A program made the translations under genes and the position numbers. A model generated the notes under the pieces. That model was not told the DNA's origin, did not search any database, and saw only the letters and a program-made list of their open reading frames with translations. Shown here one piece after another: positions 1-14,600 of a stretch of DNA of 64,000 bases (position 1 is the stretch's first letter; the number at the start of each line of letters is the position of its first letter). The DNA comes from Maniola hyperantus (Eukaryota > Arthropoda > Insecta > Lepidoptera > Nymphalidae): positions 12,179,662-12,243,661 of the forward strand of contig NC_048552.1 of assembly GCF_902806685.2 (NCBI RefSeq), read 5' to 3'.

Positions 1-169
1 AAAAATTTGCTCTTTAAACCACGCTGGGATTTTAATACTGTATTAGTATTGTAGTAGTATTTATTGTAAGACGTGTGTGTCCAACTGAGAATATAAAATC
101 TGGGTTTCTATTTTCGGATGAAAAAGTTTTTATCTAAATGGGTTTTAAATATTATAGTTTTGCACTTAC

Positions 170-253
170 GTTAACATTTGGATATTTTTCTTTAATTTTC
201 ACAGCACATGTTAAACCATTTATCCCTGCTCCTAAAACAGCGACTTTAGTCAT
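170..253 (-). CDS. D-amino-acid / D-aspartate oxidase, first coding exon (partial gene)
   Basis: Reading the minus strand from an ATG at 253-251 gives 28 codons, then a good donor (gtaag) at 169-165. The peptide starts MTKVAVLGAGINGL, a beta strand followed by the GxGxxG dinucleotide-binding turn that opens FAD-dependent D-amino-acid oxidases. The following AVKIKEKYPNV fits the first helix and second strand of insect D-aspartate/D-amino-acid oxidases. These are usually peroxisomal enzymes that oxidatively deaminate D-amino acids, using FAD and releasing peroxide. The remaining exons lie beyond the left edge, so substrate class cannot be decided; another GxGxxG flavoprotein is possible. The gene is head to head with XPD, with 814 bp between the two start codons. 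Confidence 0.65.
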
Positions 254-1067
254 AATTAAAATAACTAGATTCTCTCTACATTAAAGATTAATTATGTAAA
301 AGTAAATCTACCAAACTGTGGAAGATTATTCGCATATTAACTCATAAGTGCATCTTATTATCAAAGTTTACGCACCAAAGGTCATCTAAGGTCTTAAATA
401 AATAATTATTAATTATTTGCATAGTTAAGCTGATATTATAAGTAGGTACCTATGTTTTGTTATGTAATAAGTAGGTAATTCATAATCATCAACAACCCCC
501 GCTAGTTTATCTAAACTGTCGGTTAAATGGTTTGGAAAGTAATCTGCATCACAAATGGTCCATCCATTGGTGGTTGGTCTACCTAGAGTACAAAACAGTA
601 GATAATTATATTTTGATTTGAATAGATCAAATACCTAAGTATCATATTTTGCAGGATTATTATGAGTTTTAGAGCAAACATTTTAAACTCACGTAATAAT
701 TGATTCAAAATATCATACAAAATATAGTTACAAAATTCAAATATGGCGCCTTTTTGCTTCGTTTAGGTTCTTAACTTGACAGGTTCCGTTTCCGGAAATT
801 GTTCAAGAAGCTGCATTTTTAATCGACTTCCAAAAAGGAGGAGGTTCTTAATTCGGTGTGTTTTGATTCCTGAACTGTAACCATAAACAAATGGATAACT
901 GTCACTATGACATTAACAATTAATTGTCAAATTCTTCAAAAGCAAAACATTTGTCGGTGAGCAGTGGAGCAAAACAAAATTCCGTCTTTTGAACTTGAAC
1001 TCAAACAGTTTTAAGCAATTTGGCTAATTTTAACAAAAGGAAAACTCTTTGATTACTTAAATACAAC
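254..1067. promoter_or_regulatory. Shared upstream region between the oxidase gene and XPD
   Basis: These 814 bp separate two divergent start codons and must hold both promoters and 5' UTRs. The stretch is AT-rich. A short fragment of a dispersed repeat ('cgacttccaaaaaggagg') lies near 823-862. I see no clear TATA box, initiator or other promoter motif that I would defend. Confidence 0.4.
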
Positions 1068-2650
1068 ATGAAGTAAGGCCAAAATAAGTTACATAACTTG
1101 AAAACTCTACATATACGTGTGTTATTTACATATACTTCAATGTAAATTGTGTTTTAGGTTAACGGTAGACGGCCTGCTAGTATATTTCCCCTACGATTAT
1201 ATTTATCCAGAACAATACGCTTATATGCTGGAATTGAAGAGAGCTCTTGATGCTAAAGTAAGTAAACTTTGCCGGCAATTTAAAAAGTTGTATATACGTT
1301 AATTGGGTCGTGCAAAACTTTCAGTTTGAAAACAAGGAGATTAGCATCGCAAATATCAAATTATTAGATTTTCATCATCACCGTCATCAAACCCATCGCC
1401 GGCTCACTACTGCGCACGGGTTTCCTCTCAGAATGAGAAAGGTTTAGGCCATAGTACACCATTCTGGCCAAGTGCCGATTGGCAGACTACATACCTTTGA
1501 GAACATTATGGAGAACTCTCTTAAGTCATGCAGGTTTGCTCATGATGTTTTCCTTCACTATTTTAAGCATGCTCCAACCTCCTGAATATGAAGCGGACAT
1601 CTTAAGCACTAGACTATCATGCCCTGCCATGCAGGGAATTAGGGCACAAGATAAATCATGCCCTATTCTTTCAGGGTCATGGGCTGCTAGAGATGCCCTC
1701 AGGGACTGGAAAAACCATTTCACTGCTCTCACTTATTGTGGCTTACATGATACAGAACCCACACCATGTTAGGTAAGTTTTTGTTTTTAAAATAAAACTT
1801 GTATAATTTTGCATTTGATTTTTAGGGTTCCTTTTCCTCAAAAGGAAAAACGGACACCTTATAGGATCACTTTGTTATCTGTCTGTCTGTCTGTCTGTCT
1901 GTCTGTCAAGAAACCTACAGGGCACCCTTGGTGTGCTGACTCGCACCTCAGCTTGCTGGAATGTTATGGACATTCCATTCCACCTGGTATTCAGCTTTGC
2001 ATGTGTGTGTGTGTGTGTGGACTGTGTGGGCTTACCCAACCTATGACTCGTAAAATGCGACCTATTATTTAAAACCTGTGCAGATTAGCAGACTTCACAC
2101 GCTTTTGAGAATAATATGGAGAACTCTCAAGCATGCAGTGCAGGTTTTCTCACAATGTTTTCCTTCACAAAGCAAGTGATATTTAACTGCTAAAAACACA
2201 GAACTCTGAAAGTCAAAAAGAAACATCTTAACCACTAGTCCATCACCCTTTTCATGTATTATTGGATATGTTTTAGGAAACTGATCTATTGTTCTCGCAC
2301 AATGCCTGAAATAGAGAAAGTATTAGAGGAGTTGAAGAATCTAATCAAATACTATGAGAAGAGCCAAGGGGAGAAACCAAGTCTCACAGGAGTAGTGCTT
2401 AGTTCAAGAAAAAATCTGTGCATTCACCCAGAGGTATTATACATATTGAATGCTGTAAATTCTGGAATGTTTTTTATTTGATACATCGATAAGATCAAAC
2501 CACCTCTCAAAATATTGCAGCCTGCAGCTGGACAGAAATAACGCTGTATAACTTTTTGTCAGGCTTGATCAAAATATCATAAGACAAAAATAATATAAGA
2601 TTATTTACATAAATATACGGAAATACGGAACCCTTATAGGATCACTTTGT

Positions 2651-2686
<36 letters not shown>

Positions 2687-5600
2687 GATCTGTCAAGAAA
2701 CCTACAGGGTACTTCCCGTTGACCTAGAATCGTGAAATTTGGCAGGTAGGTAAGTCTTATAGCAGACCGGGGAAAAATCTGAAAACCGTTAATTTGTGGT
2801 TACATCAAACAAAAAAATATAAATTGTGGTCATGAACTAAAAATTAGTATTTTCAATTTTCGAAATAAGATAACTATGTCAAGTGTGGTATCATATGAAA
2901 GGGCTTCACCTGTGCATTCTAAAACAGATTTTTATTTATTTTTATGCATCATAGTTTTGAATTATCGTGCAAAATGTCGAAACAATACGACTGTAGTACG
3001 GAACCCTCGTTGCGCGAGCCTGACTCGCACTTGGCCGGCTTTTTTTGTATAGCGGTAGTTTATAGGGCTGAATACATTTTTAAAGAGAATAATTTTATTA
3101 GCACAGTCCAAGACCTTATTGCAAGAACTTACTAAGAATGGTTTTTGTTTTGGGTCTTACAACCCTGTCTATTGCCTGAAATAAAGTAAATAAATAAATA
3201 AATAAACTTTTATTTCAGGCATAAGTACACCCATAATAAAAATTATTTATTTATTATTCATTATTATTATAAATATCACTACAAAGTGTTTGTTGAGCTG
3301 TATCACTATTAGAAATCACCACACTTTTGGCCAGGTGTCTCGGGAAAGGGAGGGCAAGTTGGTGGATGGCAAGTGTCACTCACTGACCGCCAGCTATATC
3401 CGAGAGAGACATGAGAGGGACAGCTCTGTACCTGTTTGTATGTATTCTATTTTTCTACTCTATATGATGAATTAAATTTGACACTACTAAAATTACTTCT
3501 ATCATTATGCCACCATAAGCAATTCCACCTCCACCACTCGAATGTCTGGTGCACTTCAACCACCCATGTCCAAGCAAACTGACACTTTTTTTTTAATCGA
3601 GCCTATTTTTAGGATTCTGTAGTAACAAAGAACGCTAGAATAGCCGCACTTTGAATGTGTTTCCTTACGGGTATGACTCGTGCTGACTCGAACACGCATG
3701 AACAAGCCCGACCTTCCAAATATTATAGCGTGGGAGTGAGTGAGGAGACTGGGTGTAAGTCATGATCATGATCAACCCATCGCCAGCACGGGTCTCCTCT
3801 CAGAGTGAGAAGGGTTTGGCCATAGTCTACCACGCTGGTCATGTGCGGATTGGTAGACTTCACACACCTTTGAGAACATTATGGAGAACTCTCAGGCATG
3901 CAGGTTTCCTCACGATATTTTCCTTCACCATCAAAGCAAGTGATATTTAATTACTTAAAACGCACATAACACCGAAACGTTAGAGGTGCACGCCCGGATG
4001 GAACCCTCGACCTCCGATTAGAAGGCGGACGTCCTAACCACTAAGCTATCACAGCTTGTCCTACAGGTGTAAGTATGACTAACTAAACACGACATCCCAG
4101 TCTGCGCGTTCCCATTGTACTTGGAAGGTCAGGATTGTTTGTGCGTGTTCGCACAAGTCACACAATTCGTACGAAAACGCATCAAAAGTGCGTCTCACCT
4201 TTCTGTAACCAATATTTTGCGTGACAGGTCAGTTCTACGAAGGTTTCAACCGTGAGGGCAAAGAGTCAATGCTGCCTTATGGCGTATACACCATGGATGA
4301 CCTCAAACAGTACGGCGCTGACAGGAACTGGTGCCCTTACTTCCTGTCTAGATTCGCGGTAAGTATATATAACGCGTCCAAACTATTAAAGGGAAATCGT
4401 GTCCGCTATGTTGTGACGTCATAACTAGAAATAGGTTTCGATTCTAAATACAGCACACACTATTGGACGGATCGGGCTGGGCATGCAGATATCTATTATG
4501 ACAAAGACATCCGCTAAGAAAGGATTTTTGAAAATTCAACCCCTAAGGGAGTAAAATAGAGATTCGAAATTTGTGTAGTCCACGCCGACGAAGTCGCGGG
4601 CATAAGGTTGTTAAAAATATATTGGATCAAAATATACTTCTAGCTATGACGTCACATATGGCGGACGCAATGAAATGAAATGAAAATCTTTTTTTATGAA
4701 ATGAAATGAAAATCTTTTTTTTTTCGTATAAACTTTTACAAGTGCTTACGAATAGTCGGATGCATCTACCACTGGCCTATGCCGTCAAGATATATGGCGG
4801 ACACGATTTCTCTTTCTTAATTTAGACGCGTCGTACCTTTACAGTAAGCGGCAGAAAATAATGTACATCGGCCTTTAGAATGACATATCGGCTATGTAAA
4901 TTTTGTCGGTCTCAACAACAGAGACAATGCTCTACAAAACCGCTATCTCTTTCTAAAGGATCGACCTTTAGAAGGACATATCGGTTTTGTAGAGCATTGT
5001 ACATTAATTTCTGCCGCGTACTGTAGTTTAGGTACATGAATTTTCTCTAGAGCTGATTTTTCAATCGCTAAATAAACTTTTCTTTCTTGTACAGATAATT
5101 CACGCCGAAATAGTGGTATACTCGTACCACTACCTGCTAGACCCGAAGATCGCAGAAGTGGTATCGAAAGAGCTAAACAAAGAGGCCGTGGTGGTTTTCG
5201 ACGAGGCGCATAACATAGACAACGTTTGCATAGACTCATTGAGCGTTAAACTGACTAGACGGACCATAGATAAGAGCACACAGGCGCTACAGACTTTAGA
5301 AAAAGCTGTGACACAGTAAGTTCCATTATACATATCTGACGACCGGCATTACTCACGTGTTTAGTCGACGTTAGCTCGACTATTTTCGAACCCATCCGGG
5401 GTCCCTTTTCAAAGAGACGCGTGCGCGAACTGATTCCCTTTGAAAAAGGACCCCGGATGGTTTCGAAACTAGTCGGGGTAACTTCGACTAAACACGTGAG
5501 TAAAGCCGGTCGTGAGATATGTACGATGGAAATCACTCACGTTAGTTTTTTTTTCCATTTTATTCTTAATCATAAACATACTTGGCTATACCACTATCTT

Positions 5601-8600
5601 GTTTTGCACTAACTGTTCTGATCGCTGTTAATCCTAATAATATTATAAACTAGCTGATGCCCGCGACTTCGTCAGCGGTGGTTTACGTTTTCCAAAATCC
5701 CGCGGGAACTCTTTGATTTTCCAGGATTTTTTATCCCGGAAAACCAAAGAGTTCCCGCAGGATTTTCACATTTATAATATTATTAGAATGTGAAAGTGTG
5801 GATGTTTGGATGTTTGTTACATAATCACGCAAAAACTACTAGACGGTTTTGGCTGAAATTTGGAATAGAGATAGATTATACCCTGGATTAAGACATAGGC
5901 TACTTTTTATCCCGGAAAATCAAAGAGTTTCCGCGGGATTTTGAAAAACGTAAATCCACGCGGACGAAAGGCGCGGGCATCAGCTAGTAATTTTATAAGC
6001 TGAAATGAACATTTTCGATTGCTTATTGCTAATACTATCTTGTTTATACATTTTAATTTTTTTCTCGCTTGGCGTAAAATACCGTATTCATTAATTCAAG
6101 GTTAAAACAAGAAGACGCGGAACGACTGACGTTGGAGTACGAGCAAATGGTTGAAGGGCTGAGAGAGGCGGCCGTGGCGCGAGAAACTGACATGATACTC
6201 GCTAACCCGGTGTTACCTGATGAAGTTTTAAATGGTAACATTATTCTCTATTTTAATTTTTTATTTAATCTATTATTATGGAGCGAAATATGCTATTTAT
6301 TCACATTTGTTACTGTTATTCATAAGTTCAAATGAAGTAAATAAAAAAATCAGTACTCCTATTACCAGTACCTCAGTACCCTTATTATAAATGCGAAAGT
6401 GTTTGTTTGTTGGTTTGTCCTTCAATCACGTCGCAACGGTGCAACGGATTGACGTGATTTTTAGGGTTCCGTACCACAAAAGGAAAAACGGAACCCTTAT
6501 AGGATCACTTTGTTGTCTGTCTGTCTGTGTTTCAAGAAACCTACAGGGTACTTCCCGTTGACCTAGAATCATGAAATTTGGCAGGTAGGTACCTACATCT
6601 TATAGCTGACATTTGGGGAAAAATCTGAAAACCGTGAATTTAGGGTTAGATCACACAAAAAAAAATTGTGGTCATGAACTAATAATTAGTATTTTCAACT
6701 TTCGAAATGAGATAACTATATCAAGTGGGGTATCATATGAAAGGTCTTCCCCTGTACATTCTAAAACAGATTTTTATTAATTTTTTGCATCATAGTTTTT
6801 GATTTTATTATTATTTTATAATTATCGTGCAAAATGTGGAAAAAATACGACTGTATTACGGAGCCCTCGTTGGTTGCGCGAGCCTGACTTGCACTTGGCC
6901 AGTTTTTTGCATGGGTATAGATAGAGACCTAGAGAGTGATATAGGCTACTTTTTATCCCCGAAAATCAAAGAGTTCCCACAGGATTTTTAAAAACCTAAA
7001 TCCACGCGTACAAAGTCGCGGGCATCAACTAGTGGTGAAATAATAATTATCAAAATCGGTTCAATAGTTTCAGAGTTTATCGAAATTTCAAGTTTCTAAC
7101 AAGATCAAGATTAGTCAGTCAGGACAAGTCTTTTTTGTATATAGATAAAAACTAGCTGATCCCCGCAACTTCGTCCGCGTGGAATTAGGTTTTTTAAAAA
7201 TCCCGTGGGAACTCCTTGTTTTTCCGGGATAAAAGTAGCCTATGTCACTTTCCCGGTCTTTATCTATACACATGCAAAAATCACGTCAATCCGTTGCACC
7301 GTTGCGACGTGATTGAAGGATAAACCAACAAACAAACACACTTTCGCATTTATAATAATGGTACTGATTCCATATTTAGTAAGCTTTTTTCAGTCACACG
7401 TTCTCAAAATGTTTAGTTTAACTCAATACATTGTTTAAAACTTACATATGTCCTGAGTCCAGATTGTAGACGAGCGTAATTTGTTTCAGAGGTCGTCCCG
7501 GGGAATATCAGGAACGCGGAACATTTTCTAGGCTTCTTGAAACGATTTATTGAGTACCTGAAAACTAGATTACGAATACAGCACGTAGTTCAAGAATCTC
7601 CGGCAGGTAAAACTATTGTTTTATTTCAAGAACAGTAAAATCAGGTGACCCGTCTGCTCGTTTGCTCGCTATTTGCACAGAAACAAACTTGCAGCTCCTG
7701 CCTTCCGCCTCAGGAAAGTCCAAAAGTCATTTGTGGGTATGGGTATTACCTTTTATAATAAAATCCCGCAAACTATTTTGGACTTACCTTTGCACAAGTT
7801 TAAAAAATCTATTAAAAATATGCTCCTGAAAAAAGCATATTACACAATTGAAGATTATCTAAATGATAAAAGAGCGTGGATTTGACCTGCAGCTCGTTCC
7901 AGCGACGCACAAGACTGCAAATACTATTTTATACATGGCATAATTTTGTACCTATATCAAATATTTGAAAAGAGCAACCGCCGAGTTTCTTGCTGGTTCT
8001 TCTCGGCAGGAAAGGCATTCCGAACCAGTGGTAGATGCATCCGACTATTCGTAAGCACTTGTAAAAGTTTATACGAATAAAAAAGATTTTCATTTCATTT
8101 TCATTTCATTTCATTTCAATTGTATTTTTTTAAATCACACTTATGTGTATCATCTATATCCAGGTTTCCTCAAAGACGTGGCGTCCCGCGTGTGCATAGA
8201 ACGTAAGCCGCTGCGCTTCTGCTCCAGCCGCCTGCAGTCGCTCATGCGGACCCTGGAGATCCAGGACCCCTCCAACTTCGGCGCCTTGACCCTGGTGGCC
8301 AACCTCGCGACCCTCGTGTCTTCCTACACCAAGGGTTTCGTCATCATTATAGAGCCTTTTGACGACAGGACACCCACTGTCTCCAACCCTATCCTGCATT
8401 TTTCGTAAGTATAACCCAAATCCTACTTTTGACAAAGGTCTGACATTGCATAGTCTCTCAAGGATTTGGAAAGTATCTCATTTTTTTTAAAGAAAATTTG
8501 CCATGTTAAATGACTAATATTCCCCTTTCCTCTCCAATTAAGCGTCAGGCTTGTGCTAGGAGTAGGTACGACAATAGTGCAACGGGCGGGATTTGAACCG

Positions 8601-11600
8601 TCAACCTTTCGGTTTTCAGTCCACTCCTATACCGGTTGAGCTATTGAGGCTCTAAGTAATCTATAGTATCCACAGATATAAGTTAGCATAGGACTGTCTC
8701 TGTTACGTTATCTCATACAAATGACAGAGACAAAAACTCAGTGGATTCAAAAAAACAAAGTAAACGTATATTTCGTTTTTTGAAAACATTTCTGAATTGA
8801 ATTTTGAATGTTTTTTGAAAACGTGCTTGTGATTGGTTAGTGACTCAAAACAGTTGACGCCCACTGAATTTTTTGTCTCTATCATTTGTATGAGATTACG
8901 TAACAGAGAAAACCCTATACTAACTTCTCTCCGTGGATAGATTATATGTATTATAAGTCATGGCTGTCAGCCGCGTCCGTCAGCCGCGTCCTGTAATATG
9001 TTTCCGCCCCTTATGCAATTGACTTACATGTACATTAAGTTGTTGTTTCCAGCTGTATGGACTCTTCAATAGCAATGCGGCCCGTCTTCGCCAGGTTTCA
9101 GTCGGTCATCATCACTTCTGGTAAATATTACTTTAGCGCCTTCATTACTACAAATAGAAAAAAACCGGCCAAGTGCGAGTCAGGCTCGCGCAATGAGGGT
9201 TCCGTACTACAGTCGTATTTTTTCGACATTTTGCACGATAATTCAAAAACTATGATGCATAAAAATAAATAAAAATCTGTTTTAGAATGCACAGGTAAAT
9301 CCCTTTCATATGACACCCCAATTGAGATAGTTATTTTACTTCGAAAATTGGAAATACTAATTATTAGTTCATGACCACAATTTTTTTTTTGTGTGATCTA
9401 ACCCTAAATTCACAGTTTTCAGATTTTTCCCTGAATGTCTGCTATAAGACCTACCTACCTGCCAAATTTCATGATTCTAGGTCAACGGAAAGTACCCTGT
9501 AGGTTTCTTGACAGACCGACAGACAGACAACAAAGTGATCCTATAAGGGTTCCGTTTTTCCTTTTGAGGTACAGAACCCTAAAAACACTAATATTATAAA
9601 GGCGAAAGTTTGTGTGTGTGTATGTACCTATGTTTGTTACTAGAAATAAAAATAAACTTGTAATGGGCCCATAAAAAGTTAGCAATTCATTTGCTCGTAA
9701 TTCCATACGTTTTTATTTCCAGCTTCCAGAAGACATATTGGAGATGTCTCTACAAGTTCAAAGTTTTCATAAAACGTAAACTAATTGAAAAATCATATTA
9801 AAACGTAAAGGATTATTTAAATGATAAGCAAGCTTGGGAATGAGTTGCTTAACGACTTTGTGATAGTTCTAATAAGTTTCAATAATTTTGTAAAGTGGTG
9901 ATAATAAAAAGAATACCCGGCTGAGTTTGTTGTGGGCTTTTCTCGGACGGGCGCGTTTGGAACCCTCGTAGCTTTAGTTTTAAGTTTGCGTAATAATTAT
10001 CACCACTATATCTTGCAAATCTAACACTATACCAGACAATCAATAAGAGTAATTTATTACCTATTTTGAATAAATCATTTGACTTTGACTCTTTCTCGCA
10101 AAAACTATTGGACGGATTTGTCACTTTTGAATGGAGATAGACCCACGGGATTTTGAAGAACCCAAAATCCACGCGGGGGAAATCGTGGGAATCATCTAGT
10201 CTAGTACTTAATCTCTCTCTCTCTCTCCGGTCGTTCCTTCATTGCTGAAGATCGTGGTCCTGGCAACCTGCCCTCGAATGGATTATCTGTTTCCATCGGC
10301 TTCTGTCGGAGGCCATTGTATGATATATAGTATACTTATACATAATAATACATAGTACTTAATAATAAACCTTCTTTATTCAACTCGCTTTCATATTCGT
10401 CTTTTATCAGGAACACTATCGCCGTTGGACATGTACCCCAAGATCCTGGACTTCAACCCCGTGATAATGAGCTCATTCACCATGACTTTAGCCAGGCCCT
10501 GTATATTGCCTATGGTTAGTGCCTGATTAAGTACTTATTTTTTTTTTAAATTCTTATCTCTATACAAAAAAACTTCAATTTTATTAGTTCAGTGCAAAAA
10601 TAAGTTTGTTTGCTTATATACTGGCGGTCTATTTTTGCTGTTTTATATTTGTATAGGACCAATTCACTTTTTTTTTAATTTAAACTTAATTCATCCTTAG
10701 CTAGCTTCCCAGGCTATATTGTGAAAATTTATAATTTTAACGCTTTTTAAAATTTATTATAATAAAACTAGATAAGGCTAGCTTTAAGTTTTATTGTAAT
10801 ATTTAAAAAAAAAAAATTATATATATTTTAAAGCTATATTTTTGACAATATTTTTAAATTTTTCTTTAAATTTTGGAAAAAATTTTTCGTGAAATAGATG
10901 TTTTGGTTGGTTTACCAATAAAGAAAATTAAAAAAATCTGATCGACTGTACTCCTGCCCGCTCCGCTTAGGTGGAGACCAGGCCTAAGACGTGAATGTTT
11001 CAGATAGTATCGAAAGGCAGCGACCAGGTGACGATCTCGTCCAAGTACGAGACCCGGGAGGATGTTGCCGTCATACGGAACTATGGACAGCTGCTGGTTG
11101 AGGTTGGTTGGTTGGTACTACCTTTGCTACAGCGTTACAGCGTTGTGATTAAATCACAACAGTAGGTACTAAAGGAGTTTATCCTCGGAATAGGGTATTT
11201 GACAGATTTTTAAAAACTGTTCTACGTTATGTCCCGCAATTTGCTATTGCGCTGGATCTATGTTTCTGTATATTAAAATAAAAATATTATACCATCAGCT
11301 CGAAACTTCAGTCTAGTGCTGACGTCACTAAAATAGCGGCCACGCGCATTAGCAATTTGCGGGACTCTACAGAAAATGTACGTTTTATTAGATTATTATT
11401 TAGATAATCTTCAATTGTGTAATATGCTTCTTTCAGGAGCATACTTTTAATAGATTTTTTAAACTGTGTTAATAAATTGTGTGTAAAAAATTGTGTGAAG
11501 GTAAAAGTAAATAAACGGACGGATTTTGTCAGATATCGGCGTGTGTACCAGACGGCGTGGTGTGTTTCTTCACGTCGTATCTTTATTTGGAGAGCGTAGT

Positions 11601-14600
11601 GGGCGCGTGGTACGATCAAGGTACATCATTTTTAAATACATATCAAAAATTGCGGACCGGCAGGATTCGAACTGCCGTCGAACGTCTTCTGGGGTCGTAG
11701 GTAAAAACAGTGTGGTTGACACATGCACATACATACATACATACATACATACATACATACATACATACATACATACATACATACATAGGCATTAACACAC
11801 AAATTACCACACACGAGTATAAAAAACTGACCAAGCGCGAATCAGACTACTACAGTTCCGTACTAGGATATTTTTTTCGATATTTTGCACGATGAATCAA
11901 AAGCTAACATAAAAATAAATAAAATATGTTTTAGAATATACAGGTATCTAACTCTCCCCACTAGGTATCTAACTTAGAAAATTGAAAATACATTACATGA
12001 ACACATTTTAATTTTTTTCTGTGATGTAACTACAAATTGACGGTTTTCGGATTTATTCCTTTACTTATACTATAAGACCTACCTACCTACTAAATTTCAT
12101 GATTCTAGCTCAACGGGAAGTATCCTATAGGTATTCTTGACAGACACAGACAGACAATAAAGTGATCTATATGATAACCTTTTTCCTTTTGAGGTACGAA
12201 TCCCTAAAATTATAAAAATACATCACTTTTTTTTCTTGAATTGGTTGAAGTTCTTCGGATACAGATATATATGAAGGTATTTAATTTCGCTACATTGAAG
12301 CCCATTTGAACAAGGCACTTAAACTATTTATTACAGGGGTGGTGGCCTCTCTACAGAAACACAAGTTACTCTTCATCGAGACACAGGACTCGGCTGAGAC
12401 CAGCTTTGCGCTCATCAATTATATCAAGGTATAGTTCCTGCATGCCTCAGAGTTCTCCATAATGTTCTCAAAGGTGTGTGAAGTCTGCCAATCCACACAT
12501 GGCCAGCGTGGTAGACTATGGCCAAAACCCTTCTCACTCTGAGAGGAGACCCGTGCTCTGTAGTGAGCCGGCGATGGGTTGATCATGATGATGATCAACC
12601 CATCGCATAGTTCTTGCATTTCACGAGGGCGAGTGGCTCTTGCATGGCTACATCATAATAGCTATCTGCATGCCAAATTTCAGCCTGATCCGTCCAGTAG
12701 TTTGAGCTGTGCGTTGATAGATCAGTCAGTCAGTCACCTTTTCCTTTTATATATTTAGACTAGCTTATGCTCGCGACTTCGTCCGCGTGGACTACAAAAT
12801 TTTTAAACCCCTATTTCACCCCCTTAGGAGTTGAATTTTCAAAAATCCTTTCTTAGCGGATGCCTACGTCATAATAGCTATCTGCATGCCAAATTTCAGC
12901 CCGATCCGTCCAGTAGTTTGAGCTGTGCGTTGATAGATCAGTCAGTCAGTCAGTCAGTCATTCAGTCAGTCAGTCACCTTTTCCTTTTATATATTTATAA
13001 TTTAGATATATTAAGCATGAATTTATTTGCAGGCCTGCGAGAGCGGCCGAGGCGCAGTGCTACTGTCGGTGGCGCGAGGCAAGGTGTCGGAAGGTGTGGA
13101 CTTCGACCACCACCTGGGCCGGGCGGTGCTCATGTTCGGCATCCCCTACGTGTTCACACAGAGTCGCATCCTCAAAGCGCGCCTGGAGTATCTTCGGGAC
13201 CAGTTCCAGGTGAGTTTCAGCGTGAGGAAGTCCACTGATGGACATACGGCTTCCCTAAAGAGCGTCATCACTTTGATCTCCGGTCTTTTTAATCCTACCA
13301 TTTTCCGACATGTCAGTTAATTACGCTTGTTTTAACTTTTACGGCCATCGCTCTGTTAGGAGGTCCGCTTCGACAGTCTTTTGAAAAAAAAAAAAACCAC
13401 AAGAAATGTCCAACGAATTTAATTTGGAAATTCACACACACGGAACTTTTACTTCACGCGATTACAGTAGTTTCAGTGTTAACTATTCAATATGGAAATG
13501 TGGACTGCCTCGCCGCCTCGCTGGTTGTTTACTTTATATAATGAAGCAGGTAAAAATAAAAATAGCAAGCAGTATAATCGCACCGATTTATTTATTCACC
13601 ATTCATCGCACTAATACTAATCACATATTTGTCTTTGTTACTATTTATAACACAATAGGTTTCGCTTATTTTGATGTATTTATTTATAACTATTTTACGA
13701 CACTATTAGTTTGCACTGAGTTATTGATCACAGTTTATATTACACTGATTTTACTGATTTAATTAATATTCTGAATACAAACTGACAATAAATTGAAATG
13801 CTGAAGCAGCGAATTAGCACATGTTAAAATTATTAATTTATAACAGCTCCTACAACAACTATGACGGTTGCTTCCTCATCCGTCAACGTATTATCCACCC
13901 CTTTTACACGCATGTAAGGAAAATAAATAATATATTTTTTTACTTTATTTTAAAATCTAGTGCACAAAAAAGATCGATAGGTACAGTAAATGTTAAAACA
14001 TAATGGAGTGCTTTGGCGTCCGTACTAGGAAAACCTGTGTTAAGGGCACCGCAGCCTTCCCTCGGATCCATCGATTACTAAAACCGTAAAATTAAAAAAG
14101 CAATGATTATGATGCACTTCTCAGATCCGCGAGAACGACTTCCTGACGTTCGATGCGATGCGGCACGCCGCGCAGTGTGTGGGCCGCGCGTTACGGTAAT
14201 TTCATTTTTTTTTGTTGTATTATGTATCAATATAATAGTACTAGCTGACGCCCGCGACTTCGTACGCGTGGATTTAGGTTTTAAAAATCCTGTCGGAACT
14301 TTTTGATTTTCCGGGATAAAAGTAGCCATGTCATGTGGCGTGCACAGAGTCCGAAGCAAGGGTAAGCATTAGTAAGATAGGCCTTAGATACACCTTATAT
14401 AGACCTATGGAATGGGTCATAAAGAAAAATGTCGTTTCAACTAGGGCAAGCAGTACTTTTATGCCTCTATGAATTGCACGCCACTGCCTATGTCACTCTC
14501 CAGGTCTTAAACTATACCCATGCAAAAAATCACGTCGATCCGTTGCTCCGTTGTGACGTGATTGAAGGACAAACAAACACACTTTCGCATTTATAATAAA

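Noticed and set aside
8154..8435. Antisense 93-codon frame
   Set aside because: Shadow of XPD exon 10; GC-rich codons open the opposite strand.
11526..11895. Overlapping frames of Tyr/Met/Cys or His/Thr repeats on both strands
   Set aside because: They are translations of the (CATA)n microsatellite in XPD intron 14.
12831..13238. 135-codon plus-strand frame
   Set aside because: It fuses a family C repeat to XPD exon 16 in the wrong frame.
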